Of a stretch of DNA of 64,000 nt, positions 1-7,532 are shown in pieces. The translations under genes were made by a program, and so were the position numbers. Source of the DNA: Chloroflexi bacterium bin125 (GTDB taxonomy: Bacteria > Chloroflexota > Dehalococcoidia > Bin125); contig MPNM01000004.1 of NCBI GenBank assembly GCA_002239025.1, positions 62,001-126,000 of the forward strand, read 5' to 3'. Every line of letters starts with the position of its first letter. The stretch's first letter is position 1. The notes beneath the pieces were generated by a model. The model was not told the DNA's origin and ran no database searches. It saw only the letters and a program-made list of their open reading frames with translations.

Positions 1-465
1 GCGCGTGACGATGCCATCGCGTAGCTCGGTGATCGGCAGGTTCGTTGCTCCGCCGGTTGCATTCACCAGGCGCGCCGGCTGGCCGTTGTACATCTTGCCG
101 TCCCAGAAGATGTGACAGAGGCCGTCGAGATGGGTGATCGCGTAGCCGTGATAGACCAGCCCAAAGAACTCCATTGCGCCGCCCATGCGCGAGACGCCGG
201 CCTCAGCAATGGCCGCTGCCGATTCGCCGGTCGCGACCATGAACCGCTGCGGCGTGCCCATTGCATGGTCAGGCTGATGGGTGTTCTCGATGTCCCAGGC
301 GCAAGAGACCGAAACGCCTTCCGAGACCAGCCCTGCAGCAGCCTTGCGCACCTCGGGAGTGACCAGGTTGAGCGTGCCCAACTGATCATCGTCGCCCCAG
401 CGTCCCCAGTTGGAGAGCGAGTCCATCATCGCCATCACTTCAGCTTCAGTCGGAATACTCGGCAT
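1..465 (-). CDS. Cyclase family protein (kynurenine formamidase-like), C-terminal part missing
   Basis: The gene reads leftwards off the window edge, so only the first 155 codons are present. The protein starts MPSIPTEAEVMAMMDSLSNW and continues with GRWGDDDQLGTLNLVTPE, typical of the cyclase/metal-dependent hydrolase family (PF04199 type). Near residue 112 it has THLDGLCH, matching the family's HxDxxxH metal-binding motif. Members hydrolyse formamides, amides or cyclic compounds; the substrate cannot be read here. The start ATG at 465 follows an AAAGGA-like ribosome site. It is divergent from the serine hydrolase at 574, with 108 bp between them for both promoters. Family is seen; substrate is unknown. 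Confidence 0.85.
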   Translation of the reverse strand, partial: MPSIPTEAEVMAMMDSLSNWGRWGDDDQLGTLNLVTPEVRKAAAGLVSEGVSVSCAWDIENTHQPDHAMGTPQRFMVATGESAAAIAEAGVSRMGGAMEFFGLVYHGYAITHLDGLCHIFWDGKMYNGQPARLVNATGGATNLPITELRDGIVTR

Positions 466-573
466 TCGGAAGTCCTTTCAAGGTCAGATTGACGTGGTCA
501 GGCTACTCGTTGGCCGACCTGTTAGCGTTGCCTGCGGACAGACGAACACTCATTCAGCACAAGGAATCCAACC

Positions 574-1737
574 ATGACCGACGCACCGATTGGTGGATGG
601 AACGAACCAAAATTTGACGCAGTCCGCGAGGCCTTTGCGACCAACTTTGCCGAGCATGGCGAAGTCGGCGCGGCCGTCGCCGTCTACCTGAATGGCGAGC
701 CAGTCGTCGACCTCTGGGGCGGCTGGTATGACACCGACCACGAGCGCGAGTGGGACCGCAACACGCTGGTCAACGTCTTCTCGACGACCAAGGGTCTGGC
801 CGCGTTCTGCGCGCACCGATTGGCCGAGCAAGGCCTGCTCGACTTCGACGCGCCGGTCGCCGAGTATTGGCCCGAATTCGCTCAGGCTGGCAAGGGCGAC
901 ATCCCTGTCCGCTGGTTGATGTCGCACCGCGCCGGCATGGCCGCCGTGCGCCGACCGCTGGTGATGGAAGACCTGTACAACTGGGACACCATGTGTGAGG
1001 CGCTGGCTGAACAGGAGCCCTGGTGGACGCCGGGTGAGCAACATGGCTACCACGCATTGACTTACGGCTGGCTCGTAGGCGAAGTCGTGCGGCGTATCGA
1101 TGGCCGCTCAGTCGGCAACTACTGGCGCGAAGAGTTTGCAGGACCGCTCGGTCTCGATGCGCACATCGGCACCGGGGCCGAGTTTGACGGCCGCATCTCA
1201 ACACTGATGGACGCGCCCGTCGATCCCGAAGCGCCGAATATCATCGACGTCTTTGGTGGGCCCGACAGTGTCGGCGCGGCAGCCTTCTCGAATCCACCAC
1301 TCGGCGGTCCCGATGACCAGAACATCACCGCCAGCCGGGGCTGGCGAGGAGCGGAAATCCCAGCCGCCAACGGTCACGCCACGGCACGTGCGCTAGCCCG
1401 CGTCTACGGCGGAGCAGCCAACGGCGGCAGCATCGACGGGATCCACGTGATCAATCCCGAGACGCTGGACAACGCGTTGGTCGAGCAGTCCTTCGGCCCG
1501 GATACTTGTCTGCAGATCGAGACTCGTTTTGGTCTCGGCTGGATGCTGACCTCCGAGTTCATGCCGCTCGGACCGAACCCGCGCGCATTCGGACATCCCG
1601 GCGCCGGAGGCTCCCTCGGCTACGCCGACCTCGACGCCGGCATCGGCTTCGGTTACACGATGAACCAGATGCAGCAAAACCTTAGCGGTGACCCCCGTGT
1701 CAACGGCCTGATCGACGCAATCTATGGGTCGTTGTAG
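574..1737 (+). CDS. Serine hydrolase, beta-lactamase/EstB family (copy 1)
   Basis: A 387-residue class C beta-lactamase-fold serine hydrolase. The nucleophile motif SxxK is S70-T-T-K73 (context NVFSTTKG). A Tyr candidate for the second catalytic motif lies at Y159 in GYHALTYGWLVGEV, and the C-terminal FGHPGAGGS loop (about residue 338) is typical of EstB-like esterases. There is no signal peptide, so it is probably a cytoplasmic esterase or amidase and not a penicillin-binding protein. AAGGA lies about 8 nt before the ATG. A full paralog of identical length starts at 3097 and the 3' stump of a third copy lies at 2867-2965. The substrate is unknown; an antibiotic-resistance role is not implied. 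Confidence 0.9.
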   Translation: MTDAPIGGWNEPKFDAVREAFATNFAEHGEVGAAVAVYLNGEPVVDLWGGWYDTDHEREWDRNTLVNVFSTTKGLAAFCAHRLAEQGLLDFDAPVAEYWPEFAQAGKGDIPVRWLMSHRAGMAAVRRPLVMEDLYNWDTMCEALAEQEPWWTPGEQHGYHALTYGWLVGEVVRRIDGRSVGNYWREEFAGPLGLDAHIGTGAEFDGRISTLMDAPVDPEAPNIIDVFGGPDSVGAAAFSNPPLGGPDDQNITASRGWRGAEIPAANGHATARALARVYGGAANGGSIDGIHVINPETLDNALVEQSFGPDTCLQIETRFGLGWMLTSEFMPLGPNPRAFGHPGAGGSLGYADLDAGIGFGYTMNQMQQNLSGDPRVNGLIDAIYGSL

Positions 1738-1775
1738 GCGCTCGCTCATTTGGCGCTGGAGGTGCCACACTCTTG

Positions 1776-1821
1776 CCTCTCTCCCCGCGCTCGGTGAGGG
1801 AAGTGCTGAAGGAGGGTTTGG
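1776..1821. repeat. Dispersed G/C-run palindrome (family C), degenerate copy
   Basis: It has a CTCTCCCCGCG...GGTGAGGGA hairpin followed by GTGCTGAAGGAGGG, the same layout as copies near 3006, 34116, 54179 and 59807. It sits just downstream of the first EstB-like gene. The surrounding 1738-1800 sequence is duplicated at 2966-3030. Confidence 0.5.
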
Positions 1822-1871
1822 TCTGAACCATCTGCGCACGTTGCAGATTGCAAGCCGTAGCGATCAAACCC

Positions 1872-2753
1872 ATGTCAGACCGCCGTTCCTTGAATAAGCA
1901 AGTAGTGCCACCTTTATGGCCAGAGGAACTGGTTGGCTGGCTGCTTCTCCTTTCAGTCGTGCTGGCCGCGACGCATGCGTTCGGTGTGTACCTTGCGGCC
2001 TATGGCGCTAATGACTTGCTAGAGTGGCTGCCTCACGCGCCCGCTGGAGATGCCGGGATCCACTCACTGGTTGCCGTCATTGAGGTTGCCTTAATGCCGC
2101 TGACGGCTCTTGTGGCCGCCTGGACGCGGTTCGGCGCCGAGCGGATTCGGGGGCTGCGCGACACTGGGATCGGCCCATGGTTGCCGCTGATCATGGCGAT
2201 CAGCATCATCGGCCTGGCGACCTATATGTGGTGGACACTCGTCAGTCCGCAGCCCGGGTCCAGATCGGACGGATTCGGACTCCCGCGCTGGTTCGGCGCG
2301 GCGCTCGCCGTCGCGTTCACCGTCATCTGGCTGCCGCTCTTCCCGCGCGTGACATCGATCCTGGCCGGGATGATCGCGGGACCCATCGTCGTAGCCCTGT
2401 TCGGATACATATTCTATGGTTCGGTCTTTGCCGATCATGGCTCGAAACTCTGTAATCATGAGAGCTGTGGAATCGAAGCTCTGATTGCGACAATCTTCGC
2501 AGCGCAGCTCGGATTCTTTGTCTTGGTCCGCCACAAGTTATCTCTGTTGTGGATTGCGTCGGTCGGCGGCACGCTCACTTTCGCGCTGGCCACAAACAGC
2601 GAAGGTGTCGGGCTGCTGTCGCTCGTACTGCTCTTCGTATGGGTTCCGATCGGGCTAGCGCTGGTTGGACAGCTCAAGGCGAGACCGGCGCTGTGCTTTG
2701 TCGTGAGTGCCCTGGTGGCCGGAGGACTGGCCGTGTCGGGTGCGCGGTTCTAG
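1872..2753 (+). CDS. Hypothetical polytopic membrane protein
   Basis: A predicted protein of 293 residues from the ATG at 1872; an in-frame TTG at 1848 would add eight residues. No clear ribosome site decides between them. Eight or so hydrophobic stretches are visible, including LLLSVVLAATHAFGVYLAAY, LPLIMAISIIGLATYMWW, AALAVAFTVIWLPLFP, IVVALFGYIFYGSVF, AAQLGFFVLV and LLSLVLLFVWVPIGLALV, so it is an integral membrane protein. I recognise no family. It lies between two EstB-like genes without operon-like spacing. Function unknown; coding status is likely from the continuous hydrophobic periodicity. Confidence 0.6.
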   Translation: MSDRRSLNKQVVPPLWPEELVGWLLLLSVVLAATHAFGVYLAAYGANDLLEWLPHAPAGDAGIHSLVAVIEVALMPLTALVAAWTRFGAERIRGLRDTGIGPWLPLIMAISIIGLATYMWWTLVSPQPGSRSDGFGLPRWFGAALAVAFTVIWLPLFPRVTSILAGMIAGPIVVALFGYIFYGSVFADHGSKLCNHESCGIEALIATIFAAQLGFFVLVRHKLSLLWIASVGGTLTFALATNSEGVGLLSLVLLFVWVPIGLALVGQLKARPALCFVVSALVAGGLAVSGARF

Positions 2754-2866
2754 AAGGCTGCTGAAAAAGGGCATGTGAGATCTTGAAAGAGGTATTGGAC
2801 CGATAGACGAAGGAGGTCTGCGATACGCGGCGAGAGTGAGCGGCAGGCTTCGATGATGTTGGGGCT

Positions 2867-2965
2867 GACGCCGGCATCGACTATACGATGAACCAGATGG
2901 ACAATGCGCTGTACGTGGATCCTCGGGTCAGTGCCCTCATCGACGCAATCTACGCCTCGTTGTAG
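2867..2965 (+). pseudogene. 3' stump of a third EstB-like serine hydrolase
   Basis: Thirty-two codons and a stop read DAGIDYTMNQMDNALYVDPR then VSALIDAIYASL. The intact gene at 574-1737 ends DAGIGFGYTMNQMQQNLSGD then PRVNGLIDAIYGSL. Similarity continues past the stop codon: GCGCTCGCTCAT and the following 60 bp match the sequence after 1737. Upstream of 2867 the similarity stops abruptly. This is therefore the tail of a former paralog, deleted or replaced at its 5' side. No start or ribosome site is attached, so it should not be expressed as an enzyme. Confidence 0.8.
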
Positions 2966-3005
2966 GCGCTCGCTCATGTAGCGTCGGAGGTGCCACGCTC
3001 TGGCC

Positions 3006-3077
3006 TTTCTCCCTGCGCTCCGCGAGGGGAGATGCCGAAAGCCTGCCCCGCACTTGATGCGGGGGCAGAGGGGGTCC
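3006..3077. repeat. Dispersed palindromic repeat (family C) with second hairpin
   Basis: It begins TTTCTCCCTGCG...CGAGGGGAGATGCCGAAAG and is followed by a second hairpin, GCCTGCCCC...GGGGGCAGAGGGGG. The copy at 54179 has the same two-hairpin order with nearly the same bases. It lies between the stump at 2867 and the next EstB gene. Confidence 0.65.
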
Positions 3078-3096
3078 CAAGAGTCGGAGGCAGGAC

Positions 3097-4260
3097 ATGA
3101 CCACCCCAATCAACGGCTGGAACGACGCACGATTCGACGCCGTCCGCGAAGCGTTCGAGAGCAACTTCAGCGAGCGCGAAGAGGTAGGCGCGGCCGTCGC
3201 TATCTATCTCAATGGCAAACCCGTCGTTGACCTCTGGGGCGGCTGGTACGCACCGGACCAGGAGCGGGAATGGGACCGCAACACCCTCGTCAACGTGTAT
3301 TCCTCGACCAAAGGATTGCTTGCCTTCTGCACTCACCGACTGGTCGAAGAAGGCAAGCTCGACCTCGACGCGCCCGTGGCCGAGTACTGGCCTGAGTTCG
3401 CCGCCGCCGGCAAGGAATCAATCCCCGTCCGCTGGCTGCTTTGCCATAAGGCAGGAGTGGCGGCAATCTCAAAGCCGCTCGTGCAAGAAGACATGTACAA
3501 CTGGGAGACCATGACCACAGCCCTGGCCGAGCAAGAGCCGTGGTGGACTCCCGGAGAGAAGCACGGCTATCACGCGATGACCTTCGGCTGGCTCGTCGGA
3601 GAGGTCATCCGGCGAGTCGACGGCCGTTCGATCGGCCACTACTTTCGCGAGGAGTTTGCCGCGCCGCTTGGACTCGATGTGCACATCGGCACCGGTCCCG
3701 AGTTCGATGCCCGCATCTCGACCGTGATCGAACCACAGATCGCCGCTGAGTTCCCGCCCACCAGCGACCTCTTCGGCGACCCCGACAGCGTCGGCATCGT
3801 CGCGGTCATCAACCCTCCGGTCTTCAATCCCGGAGGCCCCGCAGTTGCCTCCCAGCGGGCCTGGCGAGCTGCCGAGATCCCCGCCGCCAACGGACATGCC
3901 ACCGCAAGGGGGTTGGCACGGATCTACGGCGGCGCGGCCAACGGCGGCCAGATCGACGGCATCCACCTGCTCAATCCCGAGACGATGGCGCAGGGCATCA
4001 CCGAGCAGGCCAACGGACCCGACACCTGCATCGGAATCGATACCCGCTTCGGCCTCGGCTGGGCACTGACCGGTGAGTCTACCCCGTACGGCCCCAACCC
4101 AAGAGCCTTCGGCCACCCCGGAGCCGGAGGCTCCCTCGGCTACGCCGACCTCGACGCCGGAATCGGCTTCGGCTACACCATGAACCGAATGGGAACCGAA
4201 GTCGCCCACGACATCCGAGCCGCCGCCCTGATCGACGCCCTGTACGAATCGTTGCAGTAA
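3097..4260 (+). CDS. Serine hydrolase, beta-lactamase/EstB family (copy 2)
   Basis: 387 residues, the same length as the gene at 574 and collinear with it. The SxxK motif is S69-S-T-K72 (NVYSSTKG). The GYHAMTFGWLVGEVIRR region and the C-terminal FGHPGAGGSLGYADLDAG block are conserved. GGAGG lies about 9 nt before the ATG. The middle region, about residues 205-260, differs most between the copies (PTSDLFGDPDSVG against NIIDVFGGPDSVG), as expected if substrate range has diverged. Probably a cytoplasmic esterase or amidase; exact substrate unknown. Confidence 0.9.
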   Translation: MTTPINGWNDARFDAVREAFESNFSEREEVGAAVAIYLNGKPVVDLWGGWYAPDQEREWDRNTLVNVYSSTKGLLAFCTHRLVEEGKLDLDAPVAEYWPEFAAAGKESIPVRWLLCHKAGVAAISKPLVQEDMYNWETMTTALAEQEPWWTPGEKHGYHAMTFGWLVGEVIRRVDGRSIGHYFREEFAAPLGLDVHIGTGPEFDARISTVIEPQIAAEFPPTSDLFGDPDSVGIVAVINPPVFNPGGPAVASQRAWRAAEIPAANGHATARGLARIYGGAANGGQIDGIHLLNPETMAQGITEQANGPDTCIGIDTRFGLGWALTGESTPYGPNPRAFGHPGAGGSLGYADLDAGIGFGYTMNRMGTEVAHDIRAAALIDALYESLQ

Positions 4261-4850
4261 CCCCTGTCCTTGCCCCGCACAGACTCTTGGTTGACTCAGC
4301 CTGGCTAAGGAACCAGATCAAGAGACGCGGCAGCGGTGTCTCGTTTCCCGCAGCTCTCGGGTGTCGATGCCGCAACACAAGTCAAGCCGACCCGCTCTCA
4401 TAGGTTGCTATCGGCAGTACGCTTGTTCTGTTACTCACTCACGAACGGAGTAAGCCGTGACCTATGCTCTTCACTCGGCCCAAACGAACTCTGCTGTTCC
4501 CCTGAGCACTTCGCGCTCCGGTTTTCAGTCACAACCTGAAGAAACCCGAAAAAACCTGAAAGAACCTGAAACCTTACATCCTCGATCTTCAGCAAAACAC
4601 TGGACTTCCGCCCCTTCCCGCCTCACAGAAAAAAGTTCTCCGAAAAACCTGAAAGTCCCCAAGTCTTCCCGTCAAACACCGATTTATCCCCGTACAGCGT
4701 TCACCCAAAGCCGATCGCAATCGAACAAAATCGAACGAACCAGAACGCCAAAACGCACGAACTGCCGTCCACAGCAAGGAACTCGACGCAGGCCGACGAA
4801 AATTCATCCCACCCCGAACGATCAACTCTTCCTGCCGAGCCGGAACACCA
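4261..4850. other. 590-bp convergent intergenic region with biased composition
   Basis: It lies between the ends of two converging genes. No convincing gene was seen. From about 4530 to 4850 the plus strand is unusually poor in G and T (rich in A and C). It contains phased 10-bp repeats at 4533-4570 and a further AACCTGAA at 4646-4653. The only long reading frame (from 4457) is low complexity and runs into the CoA-transferase gene, so I treat it as spurious. An untranslated RNA or protein-binding array remains possible. Confidence 0.5.
4533..4570. repeat. Four phased 10-bp repeats (AACCTGAA core)
   Basis: AACCTGAA occurs at 4533, 4553 and 4563, with the one-base variant AACCCGAA at 4543, giving exact 10-bp spacing. 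A fifth isolated copy starts at 4646. Spacing of one helical turn resembles an iteron or protein-binding array, but no partner protein is evident nearby. Confidence 0.6.
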
Positions 4851-7481
4851 CTAGACGCTCGCCAGATCCTCAGCGATTACTCCGTCGTCGGCCAGCCTTG
4901 AGATCTGCGATGAGCTCATGCCCAGAAGTTCTCCGAGGACGTAGTGATTGTCTTCTCCGTAGAGCGGCGCTCCCCGATCGATGGGGCCTCCCATGAATGG
5001 TGGGGTTTCGCTCCACTTGACGGGGACTTCTTTGGTTGGCCAGGGACCCATTTCTGAGTGCTCGACCTCGGTTAGCCAGTTGAGGTGGCTGAGCTGTGGA
5101 TCGGCCTCGACTCGGTCCTGGGCGTCCTGGCAGACTCCGGCGGCGACTCCGGCTTCCTGGAGGCGATGCATCAGGTCCCAGCGGTCGTGCTGGCGGGTCC
5201 ACTCTGTGATGTGCCGGTCCAGTTCGTCCTGATTGGCGAGGCGGTCGGCGAGGCTGGCGAAACGGTCACTGGTGGCCCACTCCGGGTCTCCCATGACCCG
5301 GCGCAACGACTGCCAGCCGGGCTCGTCGAAGCAGGCGAAGGCGATCCAGCGATCGTTGGACTCGACATCGTCGCGACACTTGTATGCGCCATGCGGCGCA
5401 GCCGGCTTGTAGGGCGAGCGGTTGCCGTAGCGCTGCCAGACCTTGCCGTTGGCCGACCACTCGAGCACCGAGGTGCCGTTCAGGTATATGCCCGCGTCGA
5501 CCTGCGAGGAATCGATCCACTGGCCCTTGCCGGTGCGGTCGCGGTAGTAGATGGCGGCCATCATTGCGTTGGCCAGGTTGTAGGCGCCGAACCAATCGAG
5601 ATAGCTGTAGCCCCAGCCGGCAGGCGCGTAGGGCTCAGGCAGGCCGGACAGTTCGGAGATCCCGGCGAAGGAGGCGGCAATCGGTCCAACGGTGCGGTAG
5701 CGACCGTAGACGCCGACCTGTCCCATGCCCGACTGCGAAAGATAGATGATGTCCGGCTTGATCTCCTTCATCACTTCATAGCCGAGACCCCAGCGCTCCA
5801 TCACGCCGGGCGAGAAGCCCTCGGCCACAATGTCGCTGACCGCGACAAGCTGCTTGGCAATCTCGAGGCCTCGCGGATCGCGCAGGTTGAGAGAGAGTCC
5901 GCGGTGTCCGGCGTGGAAGTCGTTGAACTGCCCGGATCGGTTGATCGTGGAGTTGTCGGGCGGCAACGGACCCTCGTTGACGCCGAGCGCCTGTCGAGCT
6001 GCCTTGCCGCCCTGCGGGAACTGCGCCATGCCGACGCGCAGGTCCATGTTCTGATGCCACTCGACCTTGATATCTTCAGCGCCCAGGGCGGAGAGGAATC
6101 GGGGTGCGCCGCCTGAGGCGAGCCACCAAGTGAAGTCGAGGATGCGCACGCCGTCGAGGGGGAAGGGCGTGCCCCAGCGGGAGAGGGACTCCCCCTCTTG
6201 GGGAGCTGCTACAGGCCGGCTGACGGGGCCCCCTCCGTCACTTCGTGACACCTCCCCCAAAGGGGGAGGCCCGAGCTCGGAGAGGATTTCGTCGTTGTGC
6301 TCGCCGAGCAGGGGAGCGCGCGGGCCGACCTTCCATGAGGTCTCGGACGACACCCACTTGCTTGACGTGTAGATGAACTCCGCTTCGTGTTCAGGATGTT
6401 CAACCTTGGAGAAGCTGCCTCGTTCCCACCAGTGAGGATCGAGAGCGTTCTCGTGCGGCTTGCGCAGCGGCGCCCAGAGGTGTCCGAGGTCCTGCGCGTC
6501 GCGCCAGGGCACGTCCTCGAAACGGAACTTGCGGATCAAGCGTTGCGAGACCTCCTGCAAATGCGCCGCTGTTTCGCCTCTCGACCTGGTGCTGGCTCCA
6601 CCCGTCTCTGGTGGCGTTTCCTTGAGGTCGGCGGACATGTCGTACTCGTCGAGGAAGTCGATCAGCGATTGCGAGCGTCCGCGAGGCAGCGCCATGACCC
6701 AGCGTCCGTCCTTCGTCGGACCGATCATCGGCAGCGGCGAGACGACTTCGGCCGCGTGACGGCAAGTCTGGCGGAAGTAGCGGGCGCGTCGGTAGACCCA
6801 GCTCATCAAGTCGAGCTCGGTGTTCTTGGCGACGGCGTCGTGGACGGCGGTGTGGAGCGTCTGGGCGCGGCCCGATCGGTGACGGTCAATCAACGCCGCG
6901 ATGGCATTCATGCAGGTCAGCTCGCCGGCGATGTGATAGGCCTGCCACATCTGCGGCGCAATCGGCGGAGTGTCGTAGGTGCCGTCGGGCTGCGGGTCGT
7001 AGCCGCAGTTCATCATCGGGCCACCCAGCGCCAGGTGCACGAGGTCTGAGCCACGAAAATCGGCCCACGGGCCCGAGTCGCCAAACGGCGACATCCGCGC
7101 GATCACGATGTCCGGATTCGCCTCGCGGATTGCGTCTTCATCTGGACCGTGGATATCGATATCCGTCTTGGGCCGCGCGTCTAGGAAGAGGTCGGCCGTC
7201 TCAAGCAGAACAAGCAGCGAGGAACGACCCTCCAGAGACTCAAGGTCCAGCGTGACCGAGCGCTTGCCGATGCTGTAGTGCCACCAATAGAGCGACCGCT
7301 CAGGGCCCGGTTCGTCCTCATAGAACGGGCCGATGTTCCGTGTCGAGCAGCCTTCGGGTGGCTCGACCTTGATCACGTCGGCGCCGAGACCAGCCAGCAG
7401 TTTGCCGGCGTAGGCGGAGACTTCATCTCCAATCTCAATCACGCGAACGCCGTCGAGGAGATGTGAGTCAGTGCTGGTCAT
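4851..7481 (-). CDS. CaiB/BaiF (family III) CoA-transferase, two-domain fusion
   Basis: 876 residues comprising two CaiB/BaiF domains: residues 8-402 (LLDGVRVIEIGDEVSAYAGK to LLGEHNDEILSELG) and about 440-870 (LDGVRILDFTWW onward). Each alone has the usual length of about 400. The catalytic Asp expected in the D-x-x-x-G region is D629 in domain 2 (YLDWFGAY), but the matching site in domain 1 appears to be Y182 (QAYHIAGEL), so domain 1 may be structural. These enzymes transfer CoA between acyl-CoA donors and carboxylic acids. Residues 404-440 are encoded by an intergenic-type repeat (6165-6272). The gene converges on the serine hydrolase at 3097. Substrate unknown. Confidence 0.9.
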   Translation of the reverse strand: MTSTDSHLLDGVRVIEIGDEVSAYAGKLLAGLGADVIKVEPPEGCSTRNIGPFYEDEPGPERSLYWWHYSIGKRSVTLDLESLEGRSSLLVLLETADLFLDARPKTDIDIHGPDEDAIREANPDIVIARMSPFGDSGPWADFRGSDLVHLALGGPMMNCGYDPQPDGTYDTPPIAPQMWQAYHIAGELTCMNAIAALIDRHRSGRAQTLHTAVHDAVAKNTELDLMSWVYRRARYFRQTCRHAAEVVSPLPMIGPTKDGRWVMALPRGRSQSLIDFLDEYDMSADLKETPPETGGASTRSRGETAAHLQEVSQRLIRKFRFEDVPWRDAQDLGHLWAPLRKPHENALDPHWWERGSFSKVEHPEHEAEFIYTSSKWVSSETSWKVGPRAPLLGEHNDEILSELGPPPLGEVSRSDGGGPVSRPVAAPQEGESLSRWGTPFPLDGVRILDFTWWLASGGAPRFLSALGAEDIKVEWHQNMDLRVGMAQFPQGGKAARQALGVNEGPLPPDNSTINRSGQFNDFHAGHRGLSLNLRDPRGLEIAKQLVAVSDIVAEGFSPGVMERWGLGYEVMKEIKPDIIYLSQSGMGQVGVYGRYRTVGPIAASFAGISELSGLPEPYAPAGWGYSYLDWFGAYNLANAMMAAIYYRDRTGKGQWIDSSQVDAGIYLNGTSVLEWSANGKVWQRYGNRSPYKPAAPHGAYKCRDDVESNDRWIAFACFDEPGWQSLRRVMGDPEWATSDRFASLADRLANQDELDRHITEWTRQHDRWDLMHRLQEAGVAAGVCQDAQDRVEADPQLSHLNWLTEVEHSEMGPWPTKEVPVKWSETPPFMGGPIDRGAPLYGEDNHYVLGELLGMSSSQISRLADDGVIAEDLASV
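6165..6272. repeat. Composite palindromic repeat (family C) inside a coding sequence
   Basis: CTCCCCCTCTTGGGGAG... and the facing arm CCGTCACTTCGTGACACCTC followed by CCCCAAAGGGGGAG match the intergenic composite repeat at 54179-54328 in order and orientation. Here the element is read in frame and encodes the whole linker between the two CoA-transferase domains (about residues 404-440, Gly/Pro/Ser rich). Confidence 0.7.
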
Positions 7482-7532
7482 GCAAAATCCTGGGCTTTGC
7501 TGTCTGCTTGGATGATATGAGCAGAACCGAGA

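Noticed and set aside
4457-4996. Possible gene in the convergent intergenic region
   Set aside because: Low-complexity translation, no ribosome site, and its 3' part is antisense to the CoA-transferase C-terminus.
5085-6116. 343-codon plus-strand open frame opposite the CoA-transferase
   Set aside because: Antisense shadow of a clear two-domain CoA-transferase; no family resemblance.
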